Source of the DNA: Bacteroidota bacterium
Lineage (GTDB): Bacteria > Bacteroidota > Rhodothermia > Balneolales > Balneolaceae
NCBI GenBank assembly: GCA_024635465.1
Contig: JAGXIS010000018.1
Coordinates: forward strand, 1 to 6,447
Direction of reading: 5' to 3'
DNA length: 6,447 bases
The notes beneath the pieces are model-generated. The model made no database searches and was not told where the DNA came from. It worked only from the letters and a program-made list of their open reading frames with translations. The position numbers were made by a program, and so were the translations under genes. Of the stretch, positions 1 to 6,051 are shown one piece after another. Each line of letters starts with the position of its first letter. The first letter of the stretch is position 1.

Positions 1-72
1 GTTTATACCCTTAAAAAGGGAACTCTCGTTTGGGACATGAAAAAAGTTAAATATGAAGCGATAACAGAGTAA
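1..72 (+). CDS. nuoA: NADH-quinone oxidoreductase subunit A, C-terminal end only (partial)
   Basis: Frame 1 is open from the first base to a TAA at 70-72 and encodes the last 23 residues of a protein whose start lies upstream of the window. The tail contains KKGTLVWD, which resembles the conserved lysine-glycine-leucine-tryptophan C-terminus of NuoA (usually like KKGALEW). NuoA is a small membrane subunit with three transmembrane helices that sits beside NuoH near the quinone chamber. The membrane helices are outside the window. The stop lies 2 nt before the nuoB start, which is the normal nuoA-nuoB junction. The short fragment alone would be weak evidence, but the position directly before nuoB makes the call likely. 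The tail after the tryptophan ([12 protein letters not shown]) is charged and extends about a dozen residues past the conserved part. Confidence 0.85.
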   Translation, partial: VYTLKKGTLVWDMKKVKYEAITE

Positions 73-74
73 TT

Positions 75-557
75 ATGGGTATTGAAAGTGCATTAGGACA
101 AGGTTTTTTAACAACAAAGATGGATACACTGGTCAATTGGGCTCGTTCCAATGCAGCGTGGCCAATGCCAATGGGTTTAGCTTGTTGTGCAATTGAAATG
201 ATGGCATTTGCCGGACCTCGGTATGATGTAGCCCGATTCGGATCTGAAGTAATGAGATTCTCACCACGACAGGCCGATGTGATGATTGTGGCTGGATGGT
301 GTACCTATAAAATGTCACATGCTATTCGTCGAATATGGGATCAAATGCCGGACCCTAAATGGTGCATCGCTATGGGAGCTTGCGCCTCTACCGGCGGAAT
401 GCATCGCTGTTATGGTGTTGTTCAGGGAGTCGACAATTTTATTCCGGTTGACGCTTACATATCCGGATGTCCTCCCAGACCCGATGCCGTGATCCACGCA
501 CTTATGAAGATTCAGGACAAGATTAAAACAGAGCACTCTGTGATGCTCGACACCTAG
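75..557 (+). CDS. nuoB: NADH-quinone oxidoreductase subunit B (carries Fe-S cluster N2)
   Basis: This 160-residue protein is the complete NuoB/PSST subunit, a soluble Q-module protein that carries the terminal [4Fe-4S] cluster N2 and passes electrons to quinone at the interface with NuoD and NuoH. The four N2 ligands are visible: the adjacent pair Cys37-Cys38 in [10 protein letters not shown], Cys103 in MGACAS, and Cys132 in SGCPPRPDA. The family stretches [11 protein letters not shown] (residues 46-56) and [12 protein letters not shown] (115-126) are also present. Length is typical for compact bacterial NuoB. The ATG at 75 gives the expected short N-terminus before the tandem cysteines and lies 2 nt after the nuoA stop. 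No Shine-Dalgarno is evident; the start is preceded by AATT. Three further cysteines (76, 97, 112) are not N2 ligands. Their spacing does not form a ferredoxin motif. Confidence 0.98.
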   Translation: MGIESALGQGFLTTKMDTLVNWARSNAAWPMPMGLACCAIEMMAFAGPRYDVARFGSEVMRFSPRQADVMIVAGWCTYKMSHAIRRIWDQMPDPKWCIAMGACASTGGMHRCYGVVQGVDNFIPVDAYISGCPPRPDAVIHALMKIQDKIKTEHSVMLDT

Positions 558-562
558 TATTT

Positions 563-1075
563 ATGAGCTTAAAACTAACCGAAGCCCTACAAAAAACTGT
601 CGATAGCCTTACACAAACTTTTGCGGATAAGGTAATCGAAGTGTATCAATCATCCGGTGACACTTTCATACGGGTTGAAACCGATGCAATTATTGATATC
701 AGTAATCATCTAAAAAATGAACTGCATTACATCTATCTAAGTGATGTTTTTGGTATCGATCGCTACACAAGCGAAGAACGATTTGAAGTAGTTTATAACC
801 TACTTTCTCTGAGAGATCAAACAAGGGTTTTTATTAAAGTGAGATGTGAAGAGGAAAATCCTGAGGTTGAAAGTGTAACCTCTGTTTGGCCGGCAGCCGG
901 TTGGCCTGAACGAGAAGTATATGATATGTTTGGTGTAAAATTTAGAAATCACCCAGACCTTAGAAGAATATTCCTCCCAGAAGATTTTCAATATTATCCG
1001 CTTAGAAAGGAATTTCCACTATTGGGTATTCCGGGATCCATTGAATTGCCAAGTACAACCCCGGATAGTGATTAA
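563..1075 (+). CDS. nuoC: NADH-quinone oxidoreductase subunit C (30 kDa-type)
   Basis: This is a complete 170-residue NuoC, a cofactor-free Q-module subunit that packs against NuoD and the connecting part of the peripheral arm. The family signature is clear near the C-terminus: WPEREVYDMFG (residues 114-124), then HPDLRRIFLPEDF (130-142) and PLRKEFP (146-152). The N-terminal half (about 1-100) fits the alpha/beta fold of the family but is less conserved. The protein is not fused to NuoD; a separate stop and start lie between them, unlike the fused NuoCD of Escherichia coli. The ATG at 563 follows the nuoB stop by 5 nt, so the two are probably translated from one message. No Shine-Dalgarno is apparent. 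The last residues (STTPDSD) look like a short disordered tail. Confidence 0.97.
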   Translation: MSLKLTEALQKTVDSLTQTFADKVIEVYQSSGDTFIRVETDAIIDISNHLKNELHYIYLSDVFGIDRYTSEERFEVVYNLLSLRDQTRVFIKVRCEEENPEVESVTSVWPAAGWPEREVYDMFGVKFRNHPDLRRIFLPEDFQYYPLRKEFPLLGIPGSIELPSTTPDSD

Positions 1076-1084
1076 GAGTCTATT

Positions 1085-2377
1085 ATGAAATTAACAGACA
1101 TTCAAAACAAAGTTCACTCAACTTTTTTCAAAGAGCACCAAAAGAGTCTCTATCAAAGTCTTGAAGATAAACATACGACTCTGGAAGAATTGGATGACGG
1201 CGATCCGTTAACTACAAAAATGGTTCTTAATATGGGACCGCAACACCCGGCAACACATGGGGTTTTGCGACTTGTTCTTCAGTTGGATGGCGAAACGATA
1301 GAAAAATGTAAACTGGATATCGGTTACCTTCACAGAGGCGTTGAGAAAATTGCGGAGAATAAAACCTACCAGGAGTTCATGCCATACACAGATCGTATGG
1401 ATTATTTATCTCCTTACAGTAACAATGTAGCTCTATGCACAGCTGTCGAAAAAATTGCAAGTGTTGAAGTACCTGAACGAGCTCACTATATCCGAATGAT
1501 CGGTTGTGAACTCGCCCGAATATCATCTCACCTACTTTGGCTGGGAACCATGGTAATGGATGCCGGGGCCATCTCTTTCTTTATTTGGACATTCAAAGAA
1601 CGGGAGAAAATATACGATGTGATGGATCGTATTGCAGGACATCGGTTTACAGTCTCTCACGCCAGAATTGGTGGGGTCGCTAATGATCTTACGGACGAAG
1701 CAACAGGGGCTATAAAAGAGTTTGTCGATACTTTCCCAAAAGAGCTTAAAGATTACCATAAACTTCTGGACAGAAACCGAATATTTTTTGAAAGGAACGA
1801 AGCTGTTGGTGTACTTAAAACAGAAGATGCCATTGCTTCCGGCGCTACAGGCCCCCTTCTCAGAGGATCCGGTTTCGGCCTGGACATCAGAAAGGTATCC
1901 CCTTATCTCCGTTATAATGAAGTAGAATTTGATGTACCAACACGTTTGGAAGGAGATAATCTGGCCAGATATTACGTCCGTATGGAAGAGATGCATGAAA
2001 GTATTCGCATCATCAAACAGTGCCTCAACAAATTGCCATATGGCCCTATTCGAACGGATAATGCAAAACAAGCTTATCCATCCAAAGATGAAGTTTATTA
2101 CTCAATGGAAGGAATGATTCATGATTTCATGATGACAGATACCGGAATATGTCCACCCGAAGGTGCAGAATGCTACCATGCTGTTGAATCACCAAAAGGT
2201 GAACTCGGATACTATATCCAAAGTGATGGAACCGGACATCCCTGGAGATTAAAAATTAAAGCACCCTCATTTTCAAACCTGCAGGTTCTTGAAAATATGC
2301 TGGACGGTGAAATGGTTGCGGATACAGTAGTAATTATTGGGGGTACTGACCCCGTACTCGGAGAAGCAGATAAATAA
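1085..2377 (+). CDS. nuoD: NADH-quinone oxidoreductase subunit D (49 kDa-type, quinone-binding)
   Basis: This 430-residue protein is a complete NuoD, the Q-module subunit that with NuoB forms the quinone-reduction pocket; it descends from the large subunit of [NiFe] hydrogenases. The motif GPQHPATHGVLRL spans residues 51-63. Its His58 aligns with the quinone-binding His38 of Thermus Nqo4, and Tyr107 in YTDRMDYL aligns with Tyr87, a constant offset of 20. The signature LHRGVEK is at 82-88. The C-terminus carries ELGYY, KAPSFSNLQ and TDPVLGEADK. About 45 residues precede the conserved MVLNMGPQHP block, and there is no internal ATG before Met46, so the ATG at 1085 is the natural start. That N-terminal segment is charged and poorly conserved. 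The final residue is lysine where the family usually ends in arginine. It starts 9 nt after nuoC. Confidence 0.98.
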   Translation: MKLTDIQNKVHSTFFKEHQKSLYQSLEDKHTTLEELDDGDPLTTKMVLNMGPQHPATHGVLRLVLQLDGETIEKCKLDIGYLHRGVEKIAENKTYQEFMPYTDRMDYLSPYSNNVALCTAVEKIASVEVPERAHYIRMIGCELARISSHLLWLGTMVMDAGAISFFIWTFKEREKIYDVMDRIAGHRFTVSHARIGGVANDLTDEATGAIKEFVDTFPKELKDYHKLLDRNRIFFERNEAVGVLKTEDAIASGATGPLLRGSGFGLDIRKVSPYLRYNEVEFDVPTRLEGDNLARYYVRMEEMHESIRIIKQCLNKLPYGPIRTDNAKQAYPSKDEVYYSMEGMIHDFMMTDTGICPPEGAECYHAVESPKGELGYYIQSDGTGHPWRLKIKAPSFSNLQVLENMLDGEMVADTVVIIGGTDPVLGEADK

Positions 2378-2381
2378 GATT

Positions 2382-2912
2382 ATGACCTACGAATTTACAA
2401 CAGAAGATTTAAAAGAGATCGAAAAGATCAAATCACGATATCCTGAAGTGAAACCCGCCACACTACCGGTGTTATGGATTGCTCAAAATAGATTTGGCCA
2501 TGTAGATCCGGATGTTCAGAAACTGGTCGCTGCAACCCTTGATCTACCTGAAGCTCATGTTCATGGTGTGGCCACTTTCTATACTCAGTATTACAAAGAG
2601 AAGAAAGGAAAGTATGTTTTGGATGTTTGTACATGTTTAAGCTGCCAACTTTGTGGCGGTTATGATATGCTTCATTATCTCGAAGAAAAACTGGGGATTA
2701 AAACCGGAGAAACTTCGAATGATGGGATGTTCACATTAAATCAGGTAGAGTGCCTGGGAGCTTGTGGTTATGCCCCAATGCTTCAGATTACAAACGACAA
2801 ATATGTAAATAATCTTACACCTGAGAAAATTGACAAACTTGTAGACTCCCTCAAAAAAGGTGAAGAGCCAAGTTATGAAAAAATGGAAATGCCTCTTCGA
2901 AAGAATAATTAG
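2382..2912 (+). CDS. nuoE: NADH-quinone oxidoreductase subunit E (24 kDa-type, [2Fe-2S] N1a)
   Basis: This 176-residue thioredoxin-like [2Fe-2S] protein is NuoE of the NADH-dehydrogenase module; it holds cluster N1a next to the NuoF flavin. The four ligands read Cys83 and Cys88 (C-x4-C in VCTCLSC) and Cys124 and Cys128 (C-x3-C in ECLGACG), the same numbering as in Thermus Nqo2. Residues 1-75 form the helical N-terminal domain, with HGVATFYTQY at 61-70. I chose the ATG at 2382. A TTG at 2337 is in frame and would add 15 residues, but it would overlap the conserved end of nuoD, whereas the ATG lies 4 nt after the nuoD stop and gives the normal family N-terminus. Two extra cysteines, Cys85 and Cys91, flank the ligands, giving four cysteines within nine residues. 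The last 20 residues are a charged tail. Confidence 0.97.
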   Translation: MTYEFTTEDLKEIEKIKSRYPEVKPATLPVLWIAQNRFGHVDPDVQKLVAATLDLPEAHVHGVATFYTQYYKEKKGKYVLDVCTCLSCQLCGGYDMLHYLEEKLGIKTGETSNDGMFTLNQVECLGACGYAPMLQITNDKYVNNLTPEKIDKLVDSLKKGEEPSYEKMEMPLRKNN

Positions 2913-2918
2913 GTTATC

Positions 2919-4214
2919 ATGAGTACTGTAGATTGGAAAAATTTCGAACCCGTATTGATTCCGGATATCAAAGATCTCCACAAGATCGATGTATACGAAA
3001 AAAATGGCGGTTATCAAGCATTAAAAAGCATTCTTACCGACAAGAAAAAATGGGCTGATCCAAAAAGTGTTGTCAATGAAGTAAAGGAGGCCAACATCCG
3101 TGGAAGAGGAGGCGCCGGTTTTAATGCAGGCTTAAAATGGTCTTTTATGCCTCCGGCTGATGGGGGGGCTCGATATCTAGCCTGTAATGGTGATGAATCT
3201 GAACCGGGGACATTTAAAGACCGCAAAATTTTTGAATATAACCCCCACCTATTTATTGAAGGGGCACTGATTGCTGCATATGCAATGGAAATTACCTCTA
3301 TCTATGTATACATTCGCGGCGAATATCTCCCTTACATCAAAATGATGGAAAAAGCGATTGAGGATGCTTATGACAAAGGATATATCGGTAAGAGCATATT
3401 CGGAAGTTCGTTTAATGTAGATTTTTATGTCCACTCCGGTGCAGGTGCTTACATTTGTGGAGAGGAGACATCCATGCTTGAATCACTGGAAGGGAAACGA
3501 GGTTATCCAAGAGTAAAACCCCCATTTCCTGCTCAAAAAGGTTTATGGGGACGTCCAACCACGATCAATAATATTGAAACACTTTCTCATGTTCCGGCTG
3601 TCATCAATAGGGGAGCTCAATGGTTTAAGAATATCGGAGCACCCACACATCCCGGACCCATTCTTTACGGAATATCAGGTCATGTAAATAAACCGGGTGT
3701 TTATGAACTTCCATCAGGTATACCGGTTATTGACTTGATAAATGAAGTGGCGGGCGGCATCCGAAATGGGAAAAAACTGAAAGCAGTGATTCCGGGCGGG
3801 TCCTCTACTCCTATTTTGAGAGCCGACCAATTGGAAGGAATTACGATGGACGCCGACTCCCTTCGAACAGTTGGCTCTATGCTGGGCACCGCCGGAATGG
3901 TAGTCATGGATGAAGATACAGATATGGTAGATGTGCTTTGGAGAATTGCTCACTTCTATCATCACGAATCTTGCGGGCAGTGCACTCCATGTCGTGAAGG
4001 AACCGGCTGGCTTGAAAAAGTACTTCTCAAAATAAAAAATGGTGAAGGCGAAGTAAGAGATTTAGACCTCCTTTTAGATGTGACAACACAAATGGAAGGA
4101 CGAACTATTTGTGCACTTGCCGATGCAGCTGCATGGCCGGTACGCTTTACAATCAATCGATTCCGTGACGAGTTTGAAGCCAGATGTAAAAAATCGGTTC
4201 ATGCTTTGGCATGA
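2919..4214 (+). CDS. nuoF: NADH-quinone oxidoreductase subunit F (51 kDa-type, NADH/FMN site, cluster N3)
   Basis: This complete 431-residue NuoF is the electron-entry subunit: it binds NADH and FMN, takes the hydride, and hands electrons to its own [4Fe-4S] cluster N3. The glycine-rich nucleotide loop RGRGGAGF is at 61-68, the FMN-contact segment NGDESEPGTFKDR at 90-102, and GAGAYICGEETS at 174-185. An SLBB (ubiquitin-like) domain occupies roughly 245-330. The N3 ligands are Cys352, Cys355 and Cys358 in ESCGQCTPCREG plus Cys398 in GRTICALAD. Position 91 is glycine where many homologues have alanine (CNADESEPG). Length is close to that of the E. coli protein. It starts 6 nt after nuoE and ends with two tandem TGA codons (4212-4217), of which the first is the stop. 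Confidence 0.98.
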   Translation: MSTVDWKNFEPVLIPDIKDLHKIDVYEKNGGYQALKSILTDKKKWADPKSVVNEVKEANIRGRGGAGFNAGLKWSFMPPADGGARYLACNGDESEPGTFKDRKIFEYNPHLFIEGALIAAYAMEITSIYVYIRGEYLPYIKMMEKAIEDAYDKGYIGKSIFGSSFNVDFYVHSGAGAYICGEETSMLESLEGKRGYPRVKPPFPAQKGLWGRPTTINNIETLSHVPAVINRGAQWFKNIGAPTHPGPILYGISGHVNKPGVYELPSGIPVIDLINEVAGGIRNGKKLKAVIPGGSSTPILRADQLEGITMDADSLRTVGSMLGTAGMVVMDEDTDMVDVLWRIAHFYHHESCGQCTPCREGTGWLEKVLLKIKNGEGEVRDLDLLLDVTTQMEGRTICALADAAAWPVRFTINRFRDEFEARCKKSVHALA

Positions 4215-4220
4215 TGAATT

Positions 4221-4241
4221 AATCAATAATCAACAATCAGT
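4221..4241 (+). repeat. three imperfect 7-bp tandem repeats in the nuoF-nuoG spacer
   Basis: The 32-nt spacer (4215-4246) contains AATCAAT, AATCAAC and AATCAGT back to back, each differing from the next by one or two bases. The segment is A-rich, has little potential for secondary structure and has no Shine-Dalgarno sequence before the nuoG ATG. It could act as an unstructured ribosome landing region, or simply be low-complexity spacer. The repeat is directly visible; any function is inference. Confidence 0.5.
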
Positions 4242-4246
4242 ATAAG

Positions 4247-5986
4247 ATGCCTCAGGTAATTATTGACGGTCAAACATACGAATTTGAAGGTAAGCACAAA
4301 CTTCTTCAGTTTATCCAGGATCTTGGAAAAGAAGTTCCTTTCTTCTGCTATCACCCATCCATGACCGCACCTGCAAATTGCAGACAGTGCATGGTAAAAG
4401 TAGGTCAGTTTGTAAAAGATCGCGAAACGGGTGAATATGAATTGGATGACGATGGTGAAAAAACCATTCGTTGGTTTCCCAAACTGCAAACATCTTGCAA
4501 TATCGATGTTGCAGATGATATGATTGTTCATACTCAGGAAACAGATGCACTTGTTCGAAGAGCACAAAAGGATAATCTGGAATTGATTTTGATCAACCAT
4601 CCGCTCGACTGTCCTATTTGTGACCAGGCCGGAGAGTGCCCGCTTCAAATTCAAACCTATAAATATGGACCCGAAGGGAGCCGGTTTGAAGTCAAAAAAG
4701 TACATAAACCTAAACGGGTGACCCTCGGGCCAAGAGTTGTATTGGATGCAGAACGTTGTATTAATTGCACCCGATGTACTCGTTTTACTGAGCAGATCAG
4801 CAAGACACATCAATTGACTATCACCTCAAGAGGCGATAAAAATTATCCCACAACAGCTCCGGGCCGTGAGTTTGATGACCCATATTCATTAAACACAGTT
4901 GATATTTGTCCGGTTGGAGCACTTACATCGGCAGATTTCCGTTTCAGGGCACGGGTTTGGGAAATGAATCAAACCCCCAGTATTGACATTACCAACGGTA
5001 AAGGTTGTAATATTGATCTTTGGACTAGAGATAACATCATACTTCGTATTACACCAAGATATAATGGCGAAGTAAATGACCATTGGATGCCTGATGATGG
5101 CCGAGAAGCCTATAAAATATTTAACGAAAACCGTATCTCCAGACCACTCCAAAAACTCGATGGAGAACAAATACTCTCCTCTTGGAATAACAGTATCGCA
5201 ACGTTCATCGAACAGATTGAAGTAAGAGATAAGAAAGAAATACTTTTTATCGGTTCTCCTCACGCCTCTGTAGAGGAAAACTACTCTCTGCAACAGTTTG
5301 CAAACTTGATTGGAATCAATGAAGTCGTGTTTACCAACCACATTGAGAGTGGAAAAGGCGACGGCTTTTTATTGACGGATGATTTGGCCCCGAACGCAAC
5401 CGGCTGTCGATTACTGGGTCTTAAAGAACAGGATCAAACAGAACTTAAAAACCGTGTTAAAGCAGCGACAATGATCGTCTTGGTTAGTGATCATTTCGTA
5501 GATAGAGGTGTGCTATCTACTACCGATCTTGACGGAAAATATTTGATTTCATTTGCAACGAACCATTCGGAAACAACCAAAATTGCAGATTTGGTCATAC
5601 CCATCACAACAGCAGCGGAACATGCCGCTTCTTATGTGAATGTGGACGGAAGAATTCAACGTACAATTCCGGCTAAAGAAACAAAATATTCAAACCGTAG
5701 CCTCAATCTGGAAATGTCTGTAAGCAGACTCGATCGTTACGGAACTAATTTTGACAATTGGGTGACAGAGGATAATAAAGTGGATTGTATTCCTCTTTGG
5801 AATTTTATCAGTGAAGTTGCGAATGCATCAGGATTGGAACTCTCTTTTGATGATGGCCGCTCTATAATGAATAAAATCTCTGATAAATTGAAAACCTTTG
5901 AAAATGTAAGTCATGAAGCAATGGATGATCAATTAGGAATTCAACTTTCACTAAATCCAAAAACTGAAACGCCAAAAGTTAAGTGA
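4247..5986 (+). CDS. nuoG: NADH-quinone oxidoreductase subunit G (75 kDa-type, short form without N7 ligands)
   Basis: This 579-residue NuoG carries electrons from NuoF towards NuoI. An N-terminal ferredoxin-like domain binds [2Fe-2S] N1b through Cys34, Cys45, Cys48 and Cys84. The His-Cys cluster N5 uses His118, Cys122, Cys125 and Cys131 (INHPLDCPICDQAGEC). Cluster N4 uses Cys171, Cys174, Cys177 and Cys221 (CINCTRC, then DICPVGA). A degenerate molybdopterin-oxidoreductase domain follows from about 232. In the region that holds off-path cluster N7 in E. coli and Thermus only one cysteine, Cys254, remains; the other three positions read about Asp247, Asn250 and Pro282. N7 is therefore absent, as in mitochondria. 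The large domain is reduced: homologues run to about 780 (Thermus) or 900 (E. coli) residues. The family block EHAASYVNVDGRIQR is still present at 458-472. The ATG at 4247 follows a 32-nt spacer. Confidence 0.97.
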   Translation: MPQVIIDGQTYEFEGKHKLLQFIQDLGKEVPFFCYHPSMTAPANCRQCMVKVGQFVKDRETGEYELDDDGEKTIRWFPKLQTSCNIDVADDMIVHTQETDALVRRAQKDNLELILINHPLDCPICDQAGECPLQIQTYKYGPEGSRFEVKKVHKPKRVTLGPRVVLDAERCINCTRCTRFTEQISKTHQLTITSRGDKNYPTTAPGREFDDPYSLNTVDICPVGALTSADFRFRARVWEMNQTPSIDITNGKGCNIDLWTRDNIILRITPRYNGEVNDHWMPDDGREAYKIFNENRISRPLQKLDGEQILSSWNNSIATFIEQIEVRDKKEILFIGSPHASVEENYSLQQFANLIGINEVVFTNHIESGKGDGFLLTDDLAPNATGCRLLGLKEQDQTELKNRVKAATMIVLVSDHFVDRGVLSTTDLDGKYLISFATNHSETTKIADLVIPITTAAEHAASYVNVDGRIQRTIPAKETKYSNRSLNLEMSVSRLDRYGTNFDNWVTEDNKVDCIPLWNFISEVANASGLELSFDDGRSIMNKISDKLKTFENVSHEAMDDQLGIQLSLNPKTETPKVK

Positions 5987-5992
5987 ATCCTG

Positions 5993-6008
5993 GAATTCGA
6001 ATGAATTC
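5993..6008 (+). other. small GAATTC hairpin in the nuoG-nuoH spacer
   Basis: Two GAATTC palindromes at 5993-5998 and 6003-6008 are separated by the four bases GAAT and can pair with each other as a 6-bp stem with a tetraloop. The neighbouring bases (G5992 and A6009) do not extend the stem. No T-tract follows, so it is not an intrinsic terminator, and nuoH must be expressed with the upstream genes. The stem is short and only two of its six pairs are G-C, so it may not form stably. It lies in the longest spacer of the window (5987-6051), in which nothing else apart from a possible 11-codon reading frame (6001-6036) stands out. Confidence 0.3.
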
Positions 6009-6051
6009 ACTAAAAGATATTATAACCAAACGATAAAACGAACCCACAGGG

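Noticed and set aside
1532..2071. A 179-codon antisense reading frame opposite nuoD.
   Set aside because: It lies entirely within the well-conserved nuoD coding sequence, resembles no family I know, and is cysteine- and phenylalanine-rich in the manner of a reverse-strand shadow.
2337..2381. A TTG start that would lengthen nuoE by 15 residues.
   Set aside because: It overlaps the conserved end of nuoD, and the ATG at 2382 gives the normal family N-terminus and the same cysteine numbering as Thermus Nqo2.
3083..3102. A perfect AAAGGAGG followed nine bases later by GTG inside nuoF, looking like an internal ribosome site.
   Set aside because: The GTG is out of the nuoF frame and opens only 11 codons before a stop; the bases are explained by the codons for the conserved Val-Lys-Glu-Ala stretch, and the real starts of this operon do not use such sites.
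4223..4813. A 196-codon antisense reading frame opposite the start of nuoG.
   Set aside because: It covers the Fe-S part of nuoG, whose own frame shows all the cluster ligands; its product has no recognisable motif and no convincing start context.
5652..6008. Four GAATTC sites within about 360 bp.
   Set aside because: Two are inside nuoG codons and AT-rich six-mers recur by chance; only the close pair at 5993-6008 is reported, because it can form a stem.
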